Part shown: in pieces, positions 23,801 through 35,700 of the stretch | How the letters are laid out: the number at the start of each line of letters is the position of its first letter | Numbering within the stretch: position 1 is the first letter of the stretch | DNA from: Lineus longissimus | Taxonomy: Eukaryota; Nemertea; Pilidiophora; Heteronemertea; Lineidae | Reading direction: 5' to 3' | DNA: 64,000 nt | Assembly: GCF_910592395.1 (NCBI RefSeq) | Contig: NC_088317.1 | Coordinates: 4,960,001-5,024,000, forward strand | The notes under the pieces: model-generated | What the model saw: the letters and a program-made list of their open reading frames with translations, nothing else | What the model was told of the DNA's origin: nothing | Database searches by the model: none | Position numbers and translations under genes: made by a program

Positions 23801-26553
23801 TCGAAGGGCTTAACTAAAGAGATAACGCTAAGTTAAGTCAAAGGGCTTAACTGAAGGAGATAATGCTAAGTTAAGTCAAGGGGCTTAACTAAAGGAGATA
23901 ACGCTAAGTTAAGTCAATGCCAGCGTTAGGGACAAAACTGGTTTCGAGCAACTGGACCCAATGATTAGCCCGATGTTTGCAATGTTCGATGTTAATTTGG
24001 CGAGAGTACTTCTGGGTAAACAACAAAAATTTCACCGAGACCACTGGCTGAACAGATGGCGAGGGTGTGGCTGGTCGTTGAAGCTCTACCGCCCCCATCA
24101 ATGCTCATAGGCTTTGTTAGGACTTGACGTCTTAGAGGCAGTTACGAAGTGATGTTGTGACGTCATTTACGTCATAGCCGATCGTGATCAGCTGTTACGA
24201 TGATGTCATAGACAATCACTGACAGGAAAATCTTGCCTCTCCTTTAATACTATAGATTTATTGGAACTATAGCAGAGGTGACAAGTTTTCACATGTGTGC
24301 TACCCTGTTGTGAGAGGTTGACATTAGATTTTTTACACAACCTCTAACAGTTATGTACGGAGGCTTTTGGATGTGTTTTTAACAACAGTACATTTCCATT
24401 ATTCTTACCTTCCAGTTGGCGATGACAAAGACATCTCGCCATCCGAGCTGGCGATATTGGACGCGCTAATGAGTGGCGGGACGGCACTCAGTCTCAAGGC
24501 ACATTTTATAACCTTCCTCCCAGATATCAGTCCAGTAGCGAAAACTGTCACATATCTGAATCTTTCCTTCAATGATTTAAGGGTGAGTTTCTGGCAGCAG
24601 ACGCATAAAATGTTTTGAGGGAAAGCTCTTGTAAATTGTTGCTATGCAATATCTAAAGTATGTGAGTCATGACGGCCAAAATGATGTCACATCTCAGAAA
24701 AAATTTACCTCATGTCTCTGTCCCACATTGCACAAATTCTTCTGATATCCGGGTAACCCTCTATTATTACGTCACGTTATTATAAACTTGTGCAACTCAT
24801 CGTAATTTCAGTGTGTGCCATCTGAACTGTTTGACATGCAACAGTTGGAGGTGTTGAAGTTACGTGACAACCCAATCCGAGATATTCCAATGCAGATTGT
24901 TTTACTGAAAAATCTCCGGACTCTCACGCTGTCGTTTTGTCTCATTTCATCTGTGCCAATCAGGTAGGTCAAACACTTGAAACGTCCAGTCAACTCACGT
25001 TACGCCAAATCTGCGGGAGAGAAGGTTCAGCAAAACGGTTTTCATCTCCGACGTCCTTTCTGCTGCGTTTAGTCTTGATATAATCCTGATTACCTTGATT
25101 GCTCGAGAAATCTTCTTAGGCTGTTGTATACATTAGGTCTAATTTGTGGTCTTAAAAGTTAAAGTCGACTAATTAATATTCATAAATCGGGGTCTGAGTC
25201 AGGTTTGATTCAGGGAATAATATTCATTCCTTATTCATGCATGAATAGTTTCGATGTGAGAGATTTGAGAATCTCCTGCTGGCTGCTGTGTAATTCAATT
25301 GACCACCTGGCTCCTATTAGGGGAGTCACTCAACCAGTCTGAGCATGCACCTCCGTGTCCCAATTTTAGCCGACAGAAGCCTTATCCAAAAATACAATTC
25401 TCACCCTGATGAAAGGTTTATTGATTAAGAATCGGTTCCCTGTCGGTGCCTCTTTCAGTATACCACAGTAACCACTCAAAAGAAATCCTTATAATGGACA
25501 CGATTGGGCTTATCCCTTCTTTGGGAGTGACCCCCCCCCCAGGCTCCTACCCTGTAATGTAGTCTCCCTTAAATTGGCATAAAAGTCACTGGCATTTTCT
25601 TTCAGTCTATTTAGTTTACCGGAACTGCGACACTTGGATTTGTCCTACAACAGATTGGTGTTTATACCCAATGAGATCAGGAACGCTCTGAAGTTGAGGG
25701 AGCTGAATCTGGAAGGGAACCAGCTGCCGGCAATGCCATGTGGTGCCCTCAAACTGAAACTCCGGTATTTGAGGGTGGCGAACAATTTCATGCACCCGTT
25801 GTTCTGGGAGGAGAACACGAAGAATAATCCACAGGTGAGCTTCTGAAGAGAAAAATTTCCTCCAAAGAATCAAAAGTTACGATTTTGGACGATCTCGGCA
25901 AGTGTTGCATTTTTGAGTCTCATTCGCTGGCCAAAGACGGAGTTACAAGGCTAATAAACCCAATTGGCACCTAACCGTTGTTGCACGCAAAAACGCGCAT
26001 CCTGCCTTAGAGGTAGAATACTCTCTGAGGAATAATACCTCCAAGGACTGAGATGTGTTCGATCATTAATCTTTGAAAATATTTCTGTCTTATTTTACAG
26101 CGTCTCCTAGACTTATCAGCCCTTGCCTTCTCCAATGCTGGCCTCTTCAGACTCTATAAGAATATACCAGAGGGTGATATGAAAATATTAAATAGGTAAG
26201 CCGTACAGTGGAGAAAAAGACATCTATGTTCAGTTCTTAACATGTATGTTGTAAAATCACTCAGAATATCAAATTATTTGGCACTTCCCAAATTATTTGT
26301 CTCACAAGTTTGATCCCTAAAATTAAAAAGGTTGTCCTTTAATTTCAGTTATTCAACGTGTGACTGCTGTAGTGGGCCAAGATACGGTCCAGGAATCCGA
26401 TTAATCCGTCCCTGCAACAAGATCTTCGGTGTGAAGAACCTTCCGTTTCTGTTCCGATCTTGTTCGCCATATTGCGCCAAGGTATTTTCAAGCAGTACAG
26501 ACACTATCATGGATATTATCTACGGGGACGATGATGGTGGACCATCGCAATGA
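20872..26553 (+). CDS. LRRC63: Leucine-rich repeat protein, LRRC63-like
   Basis: Nine coding exons: 20872-20904, 21591-22344, 22874-23099, 23567-23676, 24416-24582, 24812-24963, 25606-25834, 26101-26195 and 26349-26553 (TGA). All borders are GT..AG and phases agree, giving 656 residues. The tiny first exon (MASGVQVRPEP) joins in phase 0 to the large second exon. The first half is low-complexity, polar and probably disordered. About residues 390-540 form LRRs, for example VTYLNLSFNDLR, LEVLKLRDNPIRDIP, LRHLDLSYNRLVFIP and LRELNLEGNQLPAMP. The C-terminus has a Cys-rich module, CDCCSGP then LIRPCNKIFGVKNLPFLF and RSCSPYC, which recalls the tail of LRRC63 and related LRR proteins (LRRC28/58). I recognise the family better than the exact orthologue. 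The protein lacks a signal peptide or membrane segment, so a cytoplasmic scaffold is likely. The X-box-like motif before exon 1 would suit a ciliary or sperm role. The gene is divergent from MPDU1. Confidence 0.8.
23145..23262. mobile_element. Palindromic MITE, copy 2 (GGGTGATATGAATAAAG family)
   Basis: It lies in the intron after LRR-gene exon 3, about 45 bases past the donor at 23100. It has the same arms and central AGGCCTAGTGTA region as the copy at 10748-10866, with few differences, indicating related recent insertions. Confidence 0.75.
23757..23940. repeat. Inverted repeat enclosing a 37-bp tandem repeat
   Basis: Outer arms TTTTGTCACTAACGCTGGCA and TGCCAGCGTTAGGGACAAAA are inverted. 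Between them are about four copies of a unit containing GGGCTTAACTAAAGGAGATA and ACGCTAAGTTAAGTCAA. It lies in an LRR-gene intron. It could be a TIR transposon relic with an expanded core. Confidence 0.7.
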
Positions 26554-27230
26554 GTGACTATAGGATTGGTTACCCTATTGTGCTTAAATACTTTAACAAG
26601 ACGTAACCATTGTCCTCATCTGGGGCTAGGGTGTCCTCGGTCCTACACCTTTAAAAGTCTTGCAAGGGAGACTCCACAGCAGTTGCTATCCATTGAGGTG
26701 TATCCTTGTAGAGTTGTGGTATACAAATCTACCATCTATCCTAAGATACCATCTGTCCAGAAAGAGATAGGCAATTTGGGTGCATAGATCAAATTTGGGA
26801 CAAAAGTTTGATTTTAATTTGTAACAGGTTTTGCTATTGTCAAGGCCGTTCAACCATATGGCTTGTCCTCTAAATACTCAGTAATTGTGTTAATACTGTA
26901 CTCTGTCAGGTGCCCGCATCGACTTTCAAGATATTTTGAATGGAGTATTAGTATGTTATTGGTGGTTCCATGTAGAAAGTCATGACAGCACCTGGCTGAT
27001 TTACAGTGTGATAATCCTGTCTGTGATAAAAGTCTTGTAATACAGTTGGACTGTTGTTTTAACGACCAATTTTATGCTGACACTCATCAGATTAGCCTGA
27101 ATTGTGCCATATTTTAGAATATAATGTTAACATTGTATACTTTGGTGGTGACTTTCATGAGTGTCTCTGACATTGGAGTAATGGATATCTGATAAAACTA
27201 AATAAACTTTAAATGGAGTGGTTTTTAATG
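26554..27230 (+). other. Probable 3' UTR of the LRR gene
   Basis: There is no open frame of interest after the TGA. The first canonical AATAAA on this strand that I noticed is at 27201-27206, which would give a UTR of roughly 670 bases. Inference from signal position only. Confidence 0.4.
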
Positions 27231-27647
27231 CAAATGGACTACAACCAAAACGATTCGAGTTGTGGAATTCTTTTTATTGTTAACAGATTCTGCTGAAGTT
27301 GCACATGGCCTCAGATTTCTTTGACTCATCTGATCTTACCACGGCGAAAATGGAGAAAGATCTAGCAGAGACAGAAAATGACTCTTCCAAAGTGACCTTT
27401 GAGAAAAACCATGTCTCATCTGATGATGCGACCATAAAATTATCGAGTAGGCGTATCAATGTGGCAGATACAAGAACAAGCAAAGAAAATCATGGTGTAC
27501 ATTTCCGAATTTCATGACTGTGTGTATCGTTCTGTATTATTCTCTTTTGAACAATTTGTACATATCATCTTCAATAAAAATGATTGTGATATATTTATAT
27601 ATGATAGTGTTGAATTCATCATTATGCAGATTGACAGTAATTCATGA

Positions 27648-27815
27648 CACCCTTGGGACTGACCTCTGCTGTCCTTAATAGAGAAGTGTCCTGATTACAG
27701 AGGTCAGTTTGAATGGAAATGACAGGTTTTGGACCAAAACGAGTGTACTTATTACAGAGGGTGTCGTTATTGGAGAGGACGCACGTCTTCTAATCCAAGG
27801 GAGGTTCCACTCTAG
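27648..27815 (-). mobile_element. MITE of the TACAGTGGAACCTC family
   Basis: Reverse-oriented copy: GGGACTGACCTCTGCTGTCC, TTTGAATGGAAATGACAGG, and the end GGGAGGTTCCACTCTAG. Diverged from the 15510 copy. Confidence 0.65.
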
Positions 27816-28087
27816 TTGCAAATGGGTCGAGATATTTTTGTCCTCCAACAGAATGTTTCCTCATAGCAATGAATGGACATGTTAGGACCAGAATAAGATA
27901 TGTCCTAAGAGCTGTGACATGTATGCCCTATCCGAGCAAAGGTTGGTACGGTGGAACTTTTTGCTTTATAACAATCTACAAATGTATCTTTGTACCTATT
28001 TTCTGGTGTCCTTGACACATGCATGGTGATATTGAATTGAGAAAGTGTAGACAGATGAGAAGAATTTCAGTATGAGCCTAACCAATA

Positions 28088-28235
28088 TACAGTAGAACCT
28101 CTCTATTAAGGAAACCCTCAGGACTGACAACTGCTGTCCTGAATATAGAGGTTTCCTGATTAGAGGGGTCAATTTGAATGGAAACAACCAATTTGAGTCC
28201 AAAACTAGTGTCCTTAATAGAGAGGTTCCACTGTA
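28088..28235 (-). mobile_element. MITE of the TACAGTGGAACCTC family
   Basis: TACAGTAGAACCTC at the left and GAGGTTCCACTGTA at the right are perfect family ends with TA flanks. The core is slightly shorter than in the 15510 copy. Confidence 0.75.
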
Positions 28236-28640
28236 ATCCTAGACTCCTATGCAGTCCATTTTGTCATCCTGATCGTCCTTCCTCTCGAGACAGGATGAGG
28301 CCAGTCCACTGCGTTATCCGGAGCATATATAATCCTGGCTCATTGTCACAGTGTTCAATGGGAGGTAGCACCTGGAGCTGCTGAGTATGGACAAAGTGTC
28401 TCTAGATCTTTGCACTGTTCTTCATTCAATATTCTTCTTATTGCCATGATAAGTGTGTTGTCCTTTCATTTATTGGTGAGCTCGGATGTCCAAATTTCAT
28501 TCTAGCCAAGATGTGACTGCTCTCTCTGTGCACCTCCAATTAGGCATATGGTTATTTTATCTAACGTTTTTTATGTACATGTAATTCCATTATTTTGCCC
28601 AATCATGGGGGTTAATAAATTATCTTATCTTATCTTATAT
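28236..28640 (+). mobile_element. Probable non-LTR retroelement 3' end with TTATC tail
   Basis: The sequence ends GTTAATAAATTATCTTATC plus further TTATC units (28609-28639), a pentamer tail typical of LINE/SINE 3' ends. The first 95 bases resemble 6082-6170. No coding remnant is visible, so it may be a SINE or a UTR fragment. Boundaries are approximate. Confidence 0.45.
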
Positions 28641-29750
28641 GCATATAAACTCTATGATGTCAAAGATATCAGCAGGGATGGGTGATTGTGCCATTGTCTC
28701 TGTTCTTGGTTTATGAATTATGTAAGTGCGCTCACTCTGGTTCTGTCCTTGGTTATGGTGGGTTGAGTATCCCTCTCCTAGCCTCTGTTCGCAGAGAATT
28801 CAAATCAGAAAGACAGTCAGGAGACAAGACGTCTGTGGTTGTGACTTTGTCTCAGTCTTACCAATGAAGTGTGACATCTAGTGGCAAATAATGAAACTAA
28901 TTCATCATATTATTGCTCTTCAATTTGAAATACCCACTCCAAGTTATAGGTGTTTGATATATATCAAAAACATCCAGATAAAGAGTGAAATTGATGTATT
29001 ATTTGTTTTGGGTATAAATATATTTATATATTTGTATTCATGACAACCTCAGAAAATGAATAAAACTGGCTAAATTATTTCCTAGCGCCACTTCGTTGTC
29101 GTCCTCTGAGGGGGTATGTGCACAAGTTGGAAGAGCCGGTGATTAGGCGTTGAGAATTTTGATTGAAATTGCTTCGCTTGGATACCAGCCTTGTTTATCA
29201 ATTTCCGAGCCGGTATGTGATACAATAATTATTTTCTCATATTCTTTCAACATACTGCGTAGATTGCAATACGATTAGGTGATTTTAAGGGCCTAAAACA
29301 ACAGAACAGGGAGGGAGGGAGTGTCCCTTTCCTAATGCTAACACTATCGAGTACTACCAGTGTACATTGTATACACATGTGTACAGGGTGTAGTCTAGCA
29401 CTCAATCGTGCTATAGCAGTGTATAGAAAGTGTAGCACAGTAGTACAGCATAGCACTATTTAGGTAGAGCTATTGCACAGATAGAGCAGGGGCGAAGCTA
29501 CGTATTTTGTCTGTGGGGGGTGGGGGGGGGGGGGGGTTAGCAACGCCCCCTGGATGGAGAGGCTTGTGGTAATATAGGACACTACCGAACTTCGGTCCCG
29601 TATATGACGATGCTATGGTTTGCAAGGAACTGACAATGACGTTACCTCTAGCGCATATCTGATTCTCCTTCAAAGAAAACACTGCTTTGCGCTCAACTGC
29701 AAATCAGGAGAAAAACACCCTGATCTTTGTCTCAAATCTTTTTTCTCCAG
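28641..29750. other. Upstream region of the scramblase gene; no exon recognised
   Basis: The stretch includes a poly-G tract (29513-29536) and several short direct repeats. A non-coding first exon of the scramblase gene is expected somewhere upstream because a strong acceptor precedes its start codon, but I cannot place it. Confidence 0.35.
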
Positions 29751-29773
29751 ATTTTGTGTATTGAACCTTGAAG

Positions 29774-29798
29774 ATGGCAGTCCAGATGCAACAACCCG
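29774..29798 (+). CDS. PLSCR: Scramblase start exon (coding part)
   Basis: ATG GCA GTC CAG..CCC G then GTGAGT. It encodes MAVQMQQP and one base of the next Gly codon. The exon probably begins at 29751 after TTTTTTCTCCAG. Joining to 32443 gives Gln/Pro-rich sequence continuing into the family core. Confidence 0.75.
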
Positions 29799-32700
29799 GT
29801 GAGTAAACATGTGCATGTTGGCCTACATGTACAACAAACGAATTCGAAGAAGTTTGTTTTGGCGCTGACCAGTCATGCGTTTCAACTTTAACAAAGGATC
29901 GCTGTGTCTCTAGGCATTATCCGAAGTCGGCATAGGCCTGAGTGTGCGCATTTGATTTGTTTTGGGGCTGATTCGTCTTATTCGAAAAGCCCTATGATGT
30001 AAGTGCAGGAATTTAACGTGTTATTAAAATCGGGGACTAAATCTCTTACTCGTGATACATACCAAGAGTCATACTGTGGAACTTCCCTTAGCGGACACCT
30101 CTCTATTAAGGACACCCTCTCTATTAAGGATACTAGTTTGGGTCACAATTTGGTCGTTTCCAATCAATTTGACCGTTTCCAATCAATTTGACCACTCTAA
30201 TCAGGACACCTCTCTATTAAGGACAGCACTTGTCAGTCCCGAGGGTGTCCTTAATAAAGAGGTTCTACTGTCCATTTTTTCATCCATATTGGTGTATTCC
30301 CAGGCACTGTTGATCTTTTTATTTGTGTAGTATTATTTTACAGTTATGACATCAAATTGCAGGTGAATTTACAAAATTAAATCCCAACAGTGCTGGCTAT
30401 TCGACAGCTGGTAGGATTATCATAAATAATACACCCTAACTGTTATTTGGTCTAACAAACATGTTGTCGGATGCACAATTTGACGTTGACATTTTCGGTT
30501 TCACTTGACACATGAATGCATGGTAATATAAATAACCGATGTCAGTGCAGAGACGCACCCAGTTTAATACTGCACACCATTCCTCAATAAAAGATAGACA
30601 AACAAGATTCCTCACACAATTTAAATTTTCATTTACTCTTTCATGTCATAATCTCTGCAACCTTATACAAAAGGTTAACATAAGTTCACATTCTATTACA
30701 ATTATATAACTAAATAATTCAGCAGGCTATAATTGGGGTATTGGTAATCATGGAGGTTGCATCAGTTACAGTATTCCAACTCTGGTTGACAGGACTTCAC
30801 AGGCCTGTTGATAGAACAGAGTGCACACTGGGATTTTCCTGAAAACAATCTGATGGGGAATCCAGTTGCCAATATCCACCGGTTTATGCCTGTTTCGCCT
30901 ATTCCTGTTTCGCCTATTCCTGTTTCGCCTACAAAATTCCTGTTTCGCCTATTCCTGATTCGCCTATTCCTGTTCCGCCTATTCCTGTTCCGCCTATTCC
31001 TTTTTCGCCTATTTCCTGTTTGGCCTATTTCCTGTTTGGCCTATTTCCTGTTTGGCCTATTCCTGTTTGGCCTACTTTCCAGTACCCCTACAATAAATCG
31101 ACTCTCCCACGGGGAACCTTAGGGATGCATGTCCATTTTATGGGGAAAATGTGAGGGGACAATTGGATGATGTTAACGATGTGATGACAATTTGACGAAT
31201 CAAATGCCATCAACTTTGTTAACAAACCATGCCATGACCGTTTTGAAAGAGTCACCTTGAAAGCGGGGACAGTCCGGGACTTATTTGACCATAGGACCAT
31301 AGGACCATACTGACACACAGTAAAAACTAATAGATTAAGTAGAGTAAAGCAGTCGTTTATTTTATGAAAACTGAATTCATGAGTTTTTGATAAAAATACA
31401 TAATATTGTACATTCTCATAATTATTTGATCAAAATCAGCTGTAAAACCCATGTCATAATATACATGTAGGTACAGCACATATAAAGTCAAACAAGGTGG
31501 AAAATACATATCATGATATTATGTCAGACAAGGTAACTGATGGCATCAACGTAACTCATTATGTCCCTCTCTCCATTGACGTATTGTTTTTTGAGGCGTA
31601 ACATGCGTTCGTCAATGCGTACATATGTGTCTCTCCTCGGGTTTGGTCGGTCAGTAAGGGGCGGTTCATATTCCTACGTCTGTGGGGAGGTTAGCAATAC
31701 ATTTGAATAGGCGAAACAGGAATAGGCTAAACAGGAATTAGGCAAAACAGGAATAGGCGAAACAGGAATTAGGCAAAACAGGAATTAGGCGAAACAGGAA
31801 TAGGCGAAACAGGAATAGGCGGAACAGGAATAGGCGAAACAGGAATACACCTATCCACCAGCTGCCATTACATAACATTGCCGACTGCCTGAGTCAGAAC
31901 CCTCACCAGAGCAACACAGCAGAAGTTCTGCCAGTTCTACAATAAACGTGACGTGACACCAGAAGAGAAGTCTTCCTTGAGTTGTGTGTTGCAGACGAAG
32001 ATGAAGCAGCCCTGCTGTGTATTAAACCTAACAATAACCATTCCTGCATGCCCACATTTGACTAAACGGTACCCAGTTTCTAAAACAAGGGTTGCACCAT
32101 GAGTTACACACAATTATCCTACCTAAACAAGGCATTGACATGTCTGTCTTTTGTGTGGCCAGCAAAAAGAAGTTGAACTAGGCGCCAACTGGGATAATGT
32201 CTCTAAAAAGCTTTTGTCTAGGGAATATACTGAAGGAAACCTAGTATGCTGTCATAAGATATGGTAGTCCCCATCTCACTTCTTGAGGAAGTGATCAGAC
32301 TGCTGTGTAGAAACCAGCTGGCAGTACGCATCATTGTACACAGGGGCTATGATTGTACCAGGGCCATAATTGTACTACCTTACCTTACGTGTTGTCGATT
32401 CTGAGGTTGGTCTCATATAATTTCTATTTGTCTGATTTTCAGGTCAGGGCACCCAGTGGATGCAGCCGCCACAAGCTCCAGCCAACTGTCCACCCGGCCT
32501 CGAGTATCTCGCACAGATCGATCAACTCCTCGTCCACCAGCAGGTAGAGTTACTGGAAGGTAAGATGCTGCTGCTTAAGAGGGGTCTATCGGAGCACCGG
32601 GGTAAAATCGGCCATCTTGGGGTCAATAATGTGCTCAGTAATGGCAACGGCACTTGTCATTTATGATTCAGCACTAGATATTCCTCGTGCAAGTATGAAT

Positions 32701-35700
32701 AGTTTTGACGTTCTGTGATATGGGAGAGACCCCTATTGGCGACTTTGTGTAACTTTATCTTGCCTATCTAGCTGCTGCCTATACTTAGACTTATACTAGA
32801 CTTTGGACGTATCTCAAATGGAAATGATATATCAAATTGGCAACTTATGTGATTAAGCTCATCGAGGTATTTTTAGCTCAACCAGCCTCATTTTGGGCAA
32901 TAATGAAATCATCCATATTATCTTTGGCTGTTGTTTTTGCCACTAACTGCCTCTGCATTGGTGCAGTGCAAGAGTGCCTGCTGCATCATTGAGAAGGTGT
33001 TGGGTTCAACTTCGAGCTGTCGATTACTTGATTCCAGTGATGTATTGGTCCAACGAATCCGCCAGGGGGCACTGTCTGTCTTGTTCCGTTTTCGGCATCA
33101 TGAGTAGGCTTGTTTCTACCAGGAAAACACCAGTGAGATGAAACTCATCATAAGCCTTGTATGCCAGCTTCTGGGTTCAGTACCACAACAGCAAGAGAAT
33201 ATTCAGGATACCAAACTGCGGCGAGAGGTCTTGCGTTAAATCATTACAACTGATGATGTGACATCATCTGATGCAGCTGTTGGCGTTGTTCATTGTTTGA
33301 ACAGACCTTGAAAGAATACCCAACACACTGCGCCTTCGACAGGGTATTTTTCACAGTCATCGTCCTCATTATAGTAGCGAGAGTTGAAGCGAGTTATGTG
33401 ACGACTATTGCTGATGCTAATGACCACAAGGACATAAAATGTACAGTAGCTAGCACACTTCAGACGTTCAGTACTACAGTATGATATGCCTTTGTTAGGT
33501 TATTTATGGGGTGCTTTAAATAGAAATAAAGACCTGTTTACCTATCATGGCCATGAAGTTCTATATTTAGCACATTAACCAGCTGTACAACATGGAAATA
33601 GGAAGGTACTATTGATGGGTTTTACTAGTTTTGATGATCAGTAGGTCTCTGGGTCATCCCATTATATCAGTGGTGTAGGGGGAGACTTCTGATGCACAAC
33701 GCCAAAAAACGACAGCTTTCACTACATTGTTTGCCAAAGATTTATGAATGTGCATCTGACAGATTTCCATCCGGATCTCATCGTCACACAATGCCAAAAA
33801 ATCGGCATTTATCTGGGTATGAATGGCCAGATCAGTAGCAGTCGACATGATTGATGGACTTGGGTAGAATGGTCAATACGCTTAAAAAGGGAACTGGATG
33901 CAAGGCTCGAGACAACCCCCGAAAAGTGTCTTGGCATGAAACTTGGCCCAGGACCCTAAATTTTCAAAGTATGAACTTTAAAACCTGTGGCAGGACTCCC
34001 AAGATCTTGCCAAAACTTTGGTCTGACTCCTGATCAAGAAAGTCTAGCGCAAGCCCTAGATGTCAAACTTGCGTATTTTCCATTAGATTGTCCTGTGCGT
34101 CTAGAGGTCAGCTTGATGTTGTGCAGTGTCCTGGACATGGGTGTATGTTGTAATGGTAGAAGTTAAAGTCTAATACCGTAACTGTAGTTTACAAGAAGTT
34201 CCACTGGTCCCTATTGTTGGGGTGTTCCGTTGCTCCACCTACGCTCGTTTCTGCCCCTCTGGGCTTCATCAGGCGTGGCTGTGGTTGACCTGCATCTGTG
34301 ATCTGTCTTGTTAGAAGTTCACAGTCCCTGTAATTAGTCTACAGTTGTCTGTAACAGCTTTTTGTTGTAGCCTAGTGGTAAATCATGATCATGATTATTT
34401 TTTATCGTAGTATTGATAAGCTTTACAAAGTTTGTGAAAAAAATGGCTGCCAGGTGCTCTGTGAATAGAGTCTGAATTGCAAGGCCCATTAATGCCATAT
34501 TTAATTGTGGGTTTGATAATCAGTTGGATCTCTGGCTGGTATGAATGATCATCACTTGCAGACGACATGATTAATGAAGCTGGGTAAGATTTATGGTCCC
34601 ATACTTTGTCTGGATACTGTCTGCAATTGTCTGCAACAGCTTTTGCCTCAGTAGTGGTATCATATAAATTGCAATGCGTATAAATTAGTTTATCAGATGA
34701 GATCACATGTGATACTCATCGTCATCATAGTAAATTTCTAACCATCAAATGATTATTTCCGCATACAGCTTGACTTAATTGTTGCCGCAGATTCTTCGAT
34801 TTATGCGCAAAAATAAGAATTGGCTTATATTTTTCCGTCTTAAAAGATTAGTTATGAAACAAAGCACTTTTCAATTGGCGTATCCGATGAATTGTCAATC
34901 AGAAGTAATTGATAATAAGGCCAATTACCATGATACTTGTTATTATGATTGTGTGGTGATCATTGCAATTCAATAGGACTATTGGTTCTGCAGTCGTAAC
35001 TCTGTGACACATCAGCTTTGTCGCTTTACAAAATAGAGTGGCATAGACACCTTGTTGTTTTGAGCCACTTCTTCCCTTGAAAACCCGGCCGATTTTGGGC
35101 AGAAATCGTCGAGAGCACGGCAGTCAAATTCAGAAACAGGCCTGGAATTGAACCTGATCTGTTCAGCACATGCTATTGTTGTGAAGTGCTTGATTGGAGA
35201 AGCCATTATGAGCACCAATTTCCTCGACAACATGTGCGGAATGTTTAATTGGTGTGGATGATATAATGTCTCTCTGTGTCTTTCAATCGATAAGTTCGCA
35301 ATTTGATCGCTATCCACTGGTCATGAAACGATGAGTGCTTTTCTCAATATTTTAAAATATGTGTCATTGAAGAACCTTATGACCCGATGATGAATCAACA
35401 CTACATGTATTTTGTTGAAAGAACTCCAACAAAACAGATTCCAGTACTGAATCTCTCTACTCCTGTCCCAGGACAGGCAAGCCTGACAAGTTGGACAGCC
35501 TGTCTGATTCTCGGCAAGCTGGGGAATCAGTTGTTCAGGGTGTGTACATTCGCTGTACGGAAATCATTATATCTGCTTTTAATTTCTATTCATGAAGAGA
35601 AGCATCCTGGGTGTGTCCCTACGTTTGATGTGATGAATCGCACTTCGTCTGACAGCGCCCATAAAAAAAGTTAATGAGAGCAGCAGACTAATAGCACTGA

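Noticed and set aside
31088-31318. Minus-strand ORF between the inverted 15-bp arrays as a transposase
   Set aside because: Too short, with no catalytic motif or homology recognised.
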